Source: an archaeon 13_1_40CM_2_52_13 (GTDB lineage Archaea; Thermoproteota; Bathyarchaeia; 40CM-2-53-6). From it: a DNA stretch of 36,694 nucleotides. The position numbers and the translations under genes are program-made. The stretch lies in contig MNHO01000013.1 in the NCBI GenBank assembly GCA_001919285.1, positions 1-36,694 on the forward strand. The letters run 5' to 3'. Within the stretch, counting starts at the first letter, position 1. The number at the start of each line of letters is the position of its first letter. Of the stretch, positions 31,044-36,694 are shown one piece after another. Under the pieces are notes generated by a model, which saw only the letters and a program-made list of their open reading frames with translations, was not told where the DNA came from and made no database searches.

Positions 31044-32614
31044 TAGCCTCCGAAGCCCCCTCCGACACCGTGCACGTGGGCTGGATGGAATCCTCCGATT
31101 CCGCTGAATGTTGAATAGTAGGATGAGTGTACGATGATCAGGGGCGCATAATATCCGAAGAAGAGACCTGATGGGGCATGTGTAAACTGGACTGGAGTCC
31201 TAGTTATCTTTGCGGTCGGGTCAAGTTTCTCTACTATCTCGTTCTTGATCCCGTGAATCATCCTGACAGAGAGGCTTACTAGCTCGGAACGCTCTAGTCC
31301 GGTTGCGAAGGACCAGAGTGAGGAATAGGCTTTTTCCATGAGGTCAAGGGTCTCGTTCGCCTCTAGCGTTGGTATTGAGGTTAGTATTGCAGCCGCCACT
31401 AGCGGATATTCTAGATAGTTCTTGAGCGCGGTTACGATTATGGACATTTTCCACCTTACATCATCAGGTCCCAAATCGGAGATTGCCAGAAATGCGGAAG
31501 CGAGTTCGGTATCCTCGGAGGTCTGATACCCCCAGAGGCCGAACATTGATCTGAACGCTTGAAACTTGCTGGGAAGCTGGTTTGATGGATCATTCATTAC
31601 GGATAGTATGCCGGCTGATTCGTAAGAACGGGTCATTCTCGAAAATTCCAAAAATCTGTCAGTGGGATACGTGCCATCATATCTCCTACCAAACATTACC
31701 AGGGCAGCAACTCCAGTTGATATTTGCTTTGGAACATTCGCGTGGTGCCTGAGATCGTGATCCAGGTTCTGCAAGGTCTTTGTGAGGTTCTGAAGATCAG
31801 AATTGTCGATTGAGGACTGAGAAGGAGTCGCGCTGAGGGACGTTATGATCTCCGCTGCCATCATCTTGTTGTCGAGTGTGGAGTCGAAATGGTGGAGAAT
31901 GCCTAGTGCGAGAAGGAATCTTTGATTGATCTGGCTCTGGTCGGCTCGAAGCTTTGCCAGTCCTATTGATACGTTCCAGAGCTGAGAGAAATCGGCCTCT
32001 AGAATTCTGGTCCTGAGGTTGGATACTTGAAAGCTGCCTCTCTCTGCTATCGAGTGCAATTCACCAAGTGTCTCCATTCGCTCTTCGATGAAATCTGAAA
32101 AATCGCTGTCGGAGACTCTGTAGTTTCTGACATTGAGATCGTTCAGCGTGAGTACTCCGAGACCGGTAAGTGACAAGTATAACCCGTCATAGGGCACCAT
32201 CCTATCAATCGTTGATTTTTTCTGAATGAGTTCCTTTATCCTGGAGTCCTTTTCTACAATGTCAGCATCTTCCCGTGCTACTGCGCCTCTTTCGCTCTCT
32301 ACCCTTGCAACTTCCGCCTCCTTCTCGTCTCTCCCCTCGAGATGAAACAGTATTGAGTGAGTTTTTCTCTCGTCCTTTGCCAGAGCGGCACGCCCGATCC
32401 GTTCTTCCACCATCTCATTCTGCAAAGCGTCGTTCATCTGTGTCAAGTTTGCAACCTCGCCTGCAGCCTGATCGTAGTCTTCCTTCTGCATTACAGATAG
32501 GTAGCCATTGGTCGAGAGAAAGTTCACGTCGGATTGTTGAACTTGGATTGTGACTGACTTTCCAGCTATTTGGGACATGAATGTTCTTGCGTCATTGCAC
32601 TTCATTCTGTTCAC
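31043..32614 (-). CDS. Coiled-coil plus helical-repeat protein with Gly/His tail, second gene of the operon
   Basis: Translation from GTG 32614 (TTG 32617 and ATG 32605 are alternatives) gives about 523 residues. Residues 50-150 form a long charged coiled coil (QMNDALQNEMVEERIG, EKEAEVARVESERGAVARED). Residues 150-470 are a helical-repeat region (AALVMFGRRYDGTYP, LPSKFQAFRSMFGLWG, ALKNYLEYPLVAAAILTSI), faintly resembling DUF4003. The C-terminus is a short hydrophobic and aromatic stretch (GLFFGYYAPLIIVHSSYYS) ending in a Gly/His-rich tail (HPAHVHGVGGGFGG). GTG 32614 overlaps the upstream stop as GTGA. No catalytic motif is recognised; a scaffold between the kinase-like and membrane proteins is conjecture. 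Confidence 0.75.
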   Translation of the reverse strand: MNRMKCNDARTFMSQIAGKSVTIQVQQSDVNFLSTNGYLSVMQKEDYDQAAGEVANLTQMNDALQNEMVEERIGRAALAKDERKTHSILFHLEGRDEKEAEVARVESERGAVAREDADIVEKDSRIKELIQKKSTIDRMVPYDGLYLSLTGLGVLTLNDLNVRNYRVSDSDFSDFIEERMETLGELHSIAERGSFQVSNLRTRILEADFSQLWNVSIGLAKLRADQSQINQRFLLALGILHHFDSTLDNKMMAAEIITSLSATPSQSSIDNSDLQNLTKTLQNLDHDLRHHANVPKQISTGVAALVMFGRRYDGTYPTDRFLEFSRMTRSYESAGILSVMNDPSNQLPSKFQAFRSMFGLWGYQTSEDTELASAFLAISDLGPDDVRWKMSIIVTALKNYLEYPLVAAAILTSIPTLEANETLDLMEKAYSSLWSFATGLERSELVSLSVRMIHGIKNEIVEKLDPTAKITRTPVQFTHAPSGLFFGYYAPLIIVHSSYYSTFSGIGGFHPAHVHGVGGGFGG

Positions 32615-33798
32615 CAATCGATAATTGGGAATTTTCCGATTACACTCTGCTCGCCGAGAATATTGCCCACGATCAGTTCGAGGCTCTCCCCCTCGCGTGC
32701 TAGCTGGACAACTTCATCATCCTTGAGCGCTTCTCTCAGTAAGTGTTCGAACTGTACCTTTCTGTCCATCACTTCTCCGAACCTAGCGGAGCGTTCTCGT
32801 TCTATCTGTTCATAAGCGTATATGAATTCGTAAAGTGATCTGTATATCTGGTCGTCTATTTTTTCCCGGACTTTCTCTCTCCCGATAGTTATCCACTCTA
32901 GGCCTTCGAGGTCTACGAAGTAGATGGTGCCGTCTGGAGCGAGGACGGCGTCCTTGTCCAGCCAGACATCTGAGAAGTCTAGTCCACTGAAAGTTCCGTC
33001 CTCGTTGCTCTTCAACGACCGGGCGAACAATGTTAGGAACGCTATCCCGCTCTTAACGAAGTTCTCCAGAAACCCGAGTGCCTTATCGTTCTCGTCTATT
33101 CCAAAGAGATCGAAGATTGAGCTTATGTTCCCGCCGATCGTGCTTCCAGAATGGAAGTAAATTCTCACATTGGAAGGAACAAGTCTTGCCTCCTGGACCA
33201 TTCTTCCCCTGAATCTTCGGTACCAGAATATTTTCTTGATTTCAATCTCAAGGCTTTCAGGAAGGAAGGCAATCTTCACAACGGGAGCTACTCGAAATCC
33301 ATGAATGGACGTAAGATCGGCCATTTCGGATACTTTCATCGAGGTAGTTGCGTGCTGAAGGCCCTGCCCTCCATACGGGGAACCTCTTAGCCATAATTCT
33401 CCTGTAATATACCGTGGGGCCCTTTCTTCTGAATCCACAATTCTGTCTTTCAGTTTGGAATCTTTCAACAGATTACAGATTTCAGCTCTCCCGAGAAGCT
33501 GATGAGAAAACGGATTAGTTGTCGAACCTACGCCTTTGACTGATAGGTAGAAGTCAGTACCGTCGATTTCCAAATATGGTGAAGTGGAGACTGCTCCTCT
33601 GTTATCGTCTACAACAAATTCTTTCGTACTCAAGGGGCTGAGATTCGTGAAGGGTCCCATACTTTCGGGGAGATGGATCCTATCGAGTTCAGACATTTTG
33701 AACTCTTGAAAGTGTTTGTTTGTGAGTGTCTCATCGGCTTCATACATGTTCAGATTCAGAGGCAGCCCTTTCATCCTCATGAAAGTTGGAAACTTCAT
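32611..33798 (-). CDS. Kinase-fold-like protein, first gene of the three-gene operon
   Basis: A 395-residue soluble protein starting at ATG 33798. The middle contains YLSVK88-G-V-G-S-T-T-N-P-F-S, similar to the nucleotide-binding-lysine region of SelO/YdiU pseudokinases (K-G-x-G-x-T-x-x-S). Residues 271-302 contain SGLDFSDVWLDKDAVLAP and IYFVDLEGLEW, which look like a kinase catalytic loop followed by a metal-binding Asp (D296, DLE in place of DFG). The C-terminal 90 residues are charged helices. The fold call is tentative and rests on these two motifs alone. If correct, the protein may transfer phosphate or AMP. The gene is first of the operon; an inverted repeat sits just upstream. Confidence 0.7.
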   Translation of the reverse strand: MKFPTFMRMKGLPLNLNMYEADETLTNKHFQEFKMSELDRIHLPESMGPFTNLSPLSTKEFVVDDNRGAVSTSPYLEIDGTDFYLSVKGVGSTTNPFSHQLLGRAEICNLLKDSKLKDRIVDSEERAPRYITGELWLRGSPYGGQGLQHATTSMKVSEMADLTSIHGFRVAPVVKIAFLPESLEIEIKKIFWYRRFRGRMVQEARLVPSNVRIYFHSGSTIGGNISSIFDLFGIDENDKALGFLENFVKSGIAFLTLFARSLKSNEDGTFSGLDFSDVWLDKDAVLAPDGTIYFVDLEGLEWITIGREKVREKIDDQIYRSLYEFIYAYEQIERERSARFGEVMDRKVQFEHLLREALKDDEVVQLAREGESLELIVGNILGEQSVIGKFPIIDW

Positions 33799-33822
33799 TG
33801 AAGTTTCGCGATACCCCTCGAA

Positions 33823-33840
33823 ACGAGTGTCTTGACTCGT
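33823..33840. repeat. Inverted repeat upstream of the three-gene operon
   Basis: ACGAGT-GTCTTG-ACTCGT has perfect 6-bp arms and a 6-base spacer. It lies 25-42 nt before ATG 33798, where a leaderless promoter would be contacted, so it is a candidate operator. I see no strong TATA box overlapping it. Confidence 0.45.
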
Positions 33841-33921
33841 AAACCAGACACCTTGGAACCGGTGGATACTCGCTCAGCTACGCGACTGGTCGCAGGGTCT
33901 TCACTGAAAAAGCCTGTGATT

Positions 33922-34479
33922 CTATTTGCTGTGCAATCGTTTTTCGTATTGACTCTTCAATAGACCAAAAATGACACTGTCGTGAAACTGGTTGTTGAAG
34001 AAATTCTGTTCTTGCAGACGGCCTTCTTCCTTGAATCCGAATTTCTCAGCCAGGGCTATGCTTGCTTTGTTTTCCGCGAAGGTCCACCATCCGACCTTGT
34101 GAAGGTTCAGTTGTTCGAATGCCTCCTGCAGTAGTAGGCGGGTCACCTCTGTCCCGTATCCTTTGGCCCATTTGTCCTTCTCTCCGATGCACAATCCGAG
34201 GTCAGCGTTGTGATATTTGCGTGCCCAAGAGTGGAATCTTATCGAACACCATCCAATAGCCTTCCCGCTAGACTTTTCTTCGATCACGTACCGTCGTACC
34301 TCAGTGTCTTCTCCCTTCAGATCCTTCTCCAACTCTGTCTCAAGAGATACCATTGACTTCACGTGGTCCGGCTGAGATCGCGCAAGTAACATGACCTCCT
34401 CATCATTCTGCCATTTGTGAAATGACTTGAGATCTTCTCGCTCTGGAGCTCGTAGAATAATGTGTTTTCCCGTTAACAT
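33922..34479 (-). CDS. RimJ/RimL-type GNAT acetyltransferase
   Basis: A 185-residue acetyltransferase of the ribosomal-protein-alanine acetyltransferase group (Acetyltransf_3). It begins with the standard LTGKHIILRAPEREDLKSFHKW. Motif A is LGLCIGEKDKWAKGYGTEVTRLLLQEAF, and the C-terminal signature is NLHKVGWWTFAENKASIALAEKFGFKEEGRL. All structural elements are present and length is normal. A TATA-like CTATTATC lies about 36 nt upstream of ATG 34479. Similar proteins acetylate ribosomal proteins, spermidine or antibiotics; the substrate here is unknown. Confidence 0.88.
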   Translation of the reverse strand: MLTGKHIILRAPEREDLKSFHKWQNDEEVMLLARSQPDHVKSMVSLETELEKDLKGEDTEVRRYVIEEKSSGKAIGWCSIRFHSWARKYHNADLGLCIGEKDKWAKGYGTEVTRLLLQEAFEQLNLHKVGWWTFAENKASIALAEKFGFKEEGRLQEQNFFNNQFHDSVIFGLLKSQYEKRLHSK

Positions 34480-34617
34480 TCTCGAACCAGTCTGGTTAAT
34501 CCGGACAATGGATAATAGATTTCGCCCAACGCTTCAAAACCTGTAGACCCGACCACCGTGCTCTTTAGAAACCTGCATCCTTTGGAGTTCTAACGTTCCA
34601 AGTGATTGAAGTTGGCG

Positions 34618-35343
34618 ATGGGACAGTCTTATTGTCCGAATTGCGGCACCTCCCTTCAGCAGCAAGCGGTCTACTGCCCTAACTGTGGCACCAAGATTAC
34701 CTCTCCTCATCCCCAACTACAACAAGTAACGCCCAGCTACTATCCGACGATACCAACCCAAGCACCTGTATCCACTGGACCTTACAAGGCCGTGATAGGA
34801 ATATTGCTCGTGATCATCATTATCCTAGCCGTCTTGTCTGCGACCTCTCTGGGGCACCTTTTACCCCTCACTGGCAATCATTATTCGCTGCCTAACCCGC
34901 CTAACGCTCAGAGTGTGCAACCTCCCAACACTCCAACAGCTCAGCCTCCTTACAACACGATTTGGAATGCCTGTGGAGGGCCCCCAAGCCAGGGCTGTAA
35001 CATGACATCAAACGGTTGGAGAGAGGGAACGGTCCCTGACACCTACGATTATTTCGTCTCATTCACAAGTACTGTTCCAATCCGTGTTTACTTCTTCACG
35101 CTTGGACAGTTCGTTCAATATACAGTCTGTAACGGCGACTTAACCTGCGTATCTGGATACTATAGCTCACTTTCAGCCGCCACTTCCCAATCGTCCGTAC
35201 CTTTCAAACTCGCTGAAGGATGTGCAGACTATGTAGCCATCTACGTAGCCTCATCGAATGGCGTCATGTATCCTAACATCGCGGTGAAACAAAACTCGGC
35301 AGGCTTCGCAACTGGATATTGCGCACAAGTCGGCACTGGATAG
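34618..35343 (+). CDS. Double zinc-ribbon membrane protein with ectodomain
   Basis: Starting at ATG 34618 (an in-frame TTG exists at 34606), this protein of about 241 residues has two N-terminal zinc knuckles (YCPNCG and YCPNCG, 17 residues apart). A Pro/Gln/Thr linker, one transmembrane helix (AVIGILLVIIIILAVLSAT) and a Pro-rich spacer follow. The C-terminal domain of about 120 residues is beta-rich with six cysteines (NACGG, GCNMTS, TVCNGDLTCVSG, AEGCAD, GYCAQ). The ribbon is predicted cytoplasmic and the disulfide-rich domain outside. It is the mirror image of the zinc-ribbon protein at 30042-31043. No family is recognised. Confidence 0.75.
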   Translation: MGQSYCPNCGTSLQQQAVYCPNCGTKITSPHPQLQQVTPSYYPTIPTQAPVSTGPYKAVIGILLVIIIILAVLSATSLGHLLPLTGNHYSLPNPPNAQSVQPPNTPTAQPPYNTIWNACGGPPSQGCNMTSNGWREGTVPDTYDYFVSFTSTVPIRVYFFTLGQFVQYTVCNGDLTCVSGYYSSLSAATSQSSVPFKLAEGCADYVAIYVASSNGVMYPNIAVKQNSAGFATGYCAQVGTG

Positions 35344-35528
35344 ATGAATACTTGATCCTCTTCGCCTAATGGGCGGGGGTTGTATCAAGACTTGGATCCC
35401 GGCGGTAAAGCTGAGCCTTTCGCCAGCTGAGTATCTCTGAACTCCAGTTAGCGACTAACTAATGAAAAAGCACCGTATGATCAAACCTGGTGGATACCAT
35501 AGTGGACCCGGGCTCCGTCGAACTCTGA

Positions 35529-35643
35529 CCGTTTGGGGGCCGAGTCAGCCCGAGGACTTGTGCCCGTTGCGGAAAGAAGACGGAGAGTGCCCAAACACGG
35601 TTTTTGTCCAGAATGTAGAAGAACACTCGGAAGATGGGCCTAG
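35529..35643 (+). pseudogene. Broken zinc-ribbon gene fragment
   Basis: One frame encodes a first knuckle (RTCARCGKKTESAQTRF, cysteines from 35559) and a second frame encodes FCPECRRTLGRWA ending at TAG 35641-35643. They meet at a T5 run (35601-35605) and removing one T joins them into a continuous C-x2-C...C-x2-C zinc ribbon. The first frame opens after a TGA at 35526-35528 with no start codon, so the 5' part is also missing. A separate plus-strand frame from 35462 covers the same bases but is less protein-like. The stretch 35344-35528 has no other gene. Confidence 0.4.
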
Positions 35644-35682
35644 CAGTCTTACAGGTTATGGCGACTATTCTTCACCGATGCC

Positions 35683-36123
35683 CTAGAGTTGGCCGATCTT
35701 GTCGTAGATCAGGACGTACAGTGATACGATGAAGATTACTGCCATGATCATTCCGAACGCTAGGTACCCGTAGGCACGCTTGGGACGATAGGCATAGCGT
35801 GTGCTCATGAACATCATGTAGAGACCCAGGATTCCCATCGAATAGATCAGCGTCGTAAACACTGCCTCCTGGGTCGTCTGGTTGTTAATGTCTCCTGGAT
35901 AGACGAAAGAGTATCCGCTTGCCACGTTCAACAGCCCCTGACCTCCCTGGGTGAGCACGAATAATCCGCCTGCCAGCACGAATACGGTGAACCCGACAAT
36001 CAGGAATTCAGCAATCGGTAGTAGGGGTCTGCTGGATCCTGGCGCGAGTCGGATGAAGCTCATTCTGAAGGCCAGATTGTTCAATGACCGCTTGAGCTTC
36101 CAGAGACTCGTTTTCATGCCCAT
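35683..36123 (-). CDS. Small multi-pass membrane protein
   Basis: A 146-residue protein with a basic amphipathic N-terminus (WKLKRSLNNLAFRMSFIR) followed by three or four transmembrane helices (EFLIVGFTVFVLAGGLFVL, TTLIYSMGILGLYMMFMS, YGYLAFGMIMAVIFIVSLYVLI). A polar loop contains YPGDINNQTTQEAV. The conserved look of the T-R-Y-A-Y-R-P-K-R-A-Y segment between helices suggests a real archaeal family, possibly part of a membrane complex, but I cannot name it. ATG 36123 or 36117 is the start. Confidence 0.75.
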   Translation of the reverse strand: MGMKTSLWKLKRSLNNLAFRMSFIRLAPGSSRPLLPIAEFLIVGFTVFVLAGGLFVLTQGGQGLLNVASGYSFVYPGDINNQTTQEAVFTTLIYSMGILGLYMMFMSTRYAYRPKRAYGYLAFGMIMAVIFIVSLYVLIYDKIGQL

Positions 36124-36227
36124 GGTGATCAGTCCTCGTTTTCTTGGTCCTATTTGTGTGACTCTTGAGATGCCTCAATAATAAGCCCTGCTTTCCTGTG
36201 GTTCGTCTTCGCTCGTGTTCTGGAACT

Positions 36228-36236
36228 GTTTTAATA
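36228..36236 (+). promoter_or_regulatory. TATA box of the zinc-ribbon/gcvT unit
   Basis: TGTTTTAATAC-type sequence centred near 36232 predicts a transcription start at about 36258, giving a leader of about 20 nt before the start at 36281. Confidence 0.45.
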
Positions 36237-36280
36237 CCGGGTCGGAGAATTGACGCTCATCGTCGAGGTCTTGCAACTAT

Positions 36281-36463
36281 TTGTCTCCTCAGCGAATAAT
36301 ATGTTCAAAGTGCGGCGACCTCCTCTACACTGGGCTTGAACTAGAAACGCCGAGTGAGATCATCCAGCGCAACGGCGGCTACTGTCCCAAGTGTGGAAAG
36401 AAATTGGGCTTCACAATTGAGACTTTGAAGATAGGCCCGCAGACAGCTCCGCCTACGCAATAA
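36281..36463 (+). CDS. Small zinc-ribbon protein
   Basis: A 60-residue protein with one zinc ribbon, C-S-K-C-G near residue 8 and C-P-K-C-G near residue 35, plus a disordered Thr/Pro tail. The LLYTGLELETPSEII segment between knuckles is conserved-looking. TTG 36281 is the only start before the first cysteine. It is 45 nt upstream of gcvT on the same strand and probably co-transcribed from the TATA box at 36228-36236. Function unknown. Confidence 0.7.
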   Translation: MSPQRIICSKCGDLLYTGLELETPSEIIQRNGGYCPKCGKKLGFTIETLKIGPQTAPPTQ

Positions 36464-36508
36464 TCTTCCTTTTCTACCCAGCTCTGAGCCTCCGAAGCAG
36501 GTCTGACG

Positions 36509-36694
36509 ATGCCAAAAAGAACGCAGGTGTACGATTATCACAAGAAACACGGCAATATTGTCGACTACGCCGGCTATGAGCTACCCGTATGGTTCGAGGG
36601 AATAATTCCAGAATGCAAGGCAGTACGAACGCATGCGGGGCTATTCGACGTCTCGCACATGGGAAGAATTATGGTTGAGGGCAAGAACGCGGAG
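36509..36694 (+). CDS. gcvT: Glycine cleavage system T protein, N-terminal part
   Basis: The aminomethyltransferase GcvT transfers the C1 unit of glycine from the H-protein-bound intermediate to tetrahydrofolate. Only 62 codons lie in the window. They match the family start clearly: VYDYHKKHGNIVDYAGYELPV, then GIIPECKAVRTHAGLFDVSHMGR, the strongly conserved folate-domain segment. ATG 36509 fits the family start. The gene runs off the right edge and is truncated by the window, not by mutation. Confidence 0.95.
   Translation, partial: MPKRTQVYDYHKKHGNIVDYAGYELPVWFEGIIPECKAVRTHAGLFDVSHMGRIMVEGKNAE

Noticed and set aside
1-36694. CRISPR arrays, insertion sequences, phage or defence modules
   Set aside because: No spaced direct repeats, transposase motifs, terminal inverted repeats, or Cas/restriction/toxin signatures were found by reading.

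Overview
The window reads as chromosomal DNA of an archaeon, most likely a mesophilic soil or sediment member of the Thermoproteota (Nitrososphaeria/Thaumarchaeota or Bathyarchaeia). This is an inference from several observations. TATA-like boxes lie about 25-38 nt upstream of many start codons, several of which look leaderless. There is a Bat-type HTH-10 regulator and a stand-alone Lrp/AsnC RAM domain. There are many small zinc-ribbon proteins, and several proteins combine a zinc ribbon, one membrane helix and a non-cytoplasmic domain. No rRNA gene, tRNA gene, CRISPR array, transposase or phage module was recognised, so lineage cannot be fixed from a marker gene.

Layout. 1-4.8 kb: single housekeeping or accessory enzymes (a metallo-beta-lactamase-like protein without its metal motif, two GNATs, an amidohydrolase, an AlkZ-like winged-helix protein) and a frameshifted DUF1579-like pseudogene. 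4.9-7.3 kb: a two-gene ABC-2 exporter. 7.4-9.5 kb: a membrane protein resembling an ECF S component plus a small zinc ribbon, preceded by a structured leader and flanked on both sides by two paralogous B-box-like zinc proteins. 9.7-12.4 kb: an HTH-10 regulator, a membrane-anchored beta-rich protein and small or decayed genes. 12.4-13.6 kb: a cystathionine beta-synthase-like PLP enzyme with a short coupled partner. 13.8-20.4 kb: a potassium island with RAM protein, KdpA, KdpB, KdpC and a 610-residue membrane protein. 20.5-27.5 kb: small independent genes (DUF308, MhqO-like dioxygenase plus MerB-like lyase, DUF4242, DUF1059, TfoX-N, a ribbon-helix-helix protein, unknowns). 27.6-30.0 kb: a tandem SagB-type oxidoreductase divergent from a GNAT. 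30.0-33.8 kb: a tightly overlapping three-gene operon that I consider the best candidate for an undescribed system (kinase-like protein, coiled-coil/helical protein, secreted-membrane-zinc-ribbon protein). 33.9-36.7 kb: a RimJ-like GNAT, zinc-ribbon proteins, a small membrane protein and the start of gcvT.

How genes may work together. The Kdp genes form one transcription unit for high-affinity K+ uptake; no KdpD/KdpE is present, and the RAM protein is the only candidate local ligand sensor. The dioxygenase and MerB-like genes are 10 nt apart and look like a detoxification pair. The three-gene operon at 30-33.8 kb has GTGA and TAATG junctions, so its products are probably made together and may form a signalling or secretion complex at the membrane. 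Single-base reading-frame breaks appear at several independent loci (about 4728, 4545, 13614 and 35601). This means either real gene decay or residual consensus errors in the assembly; reads should decide.
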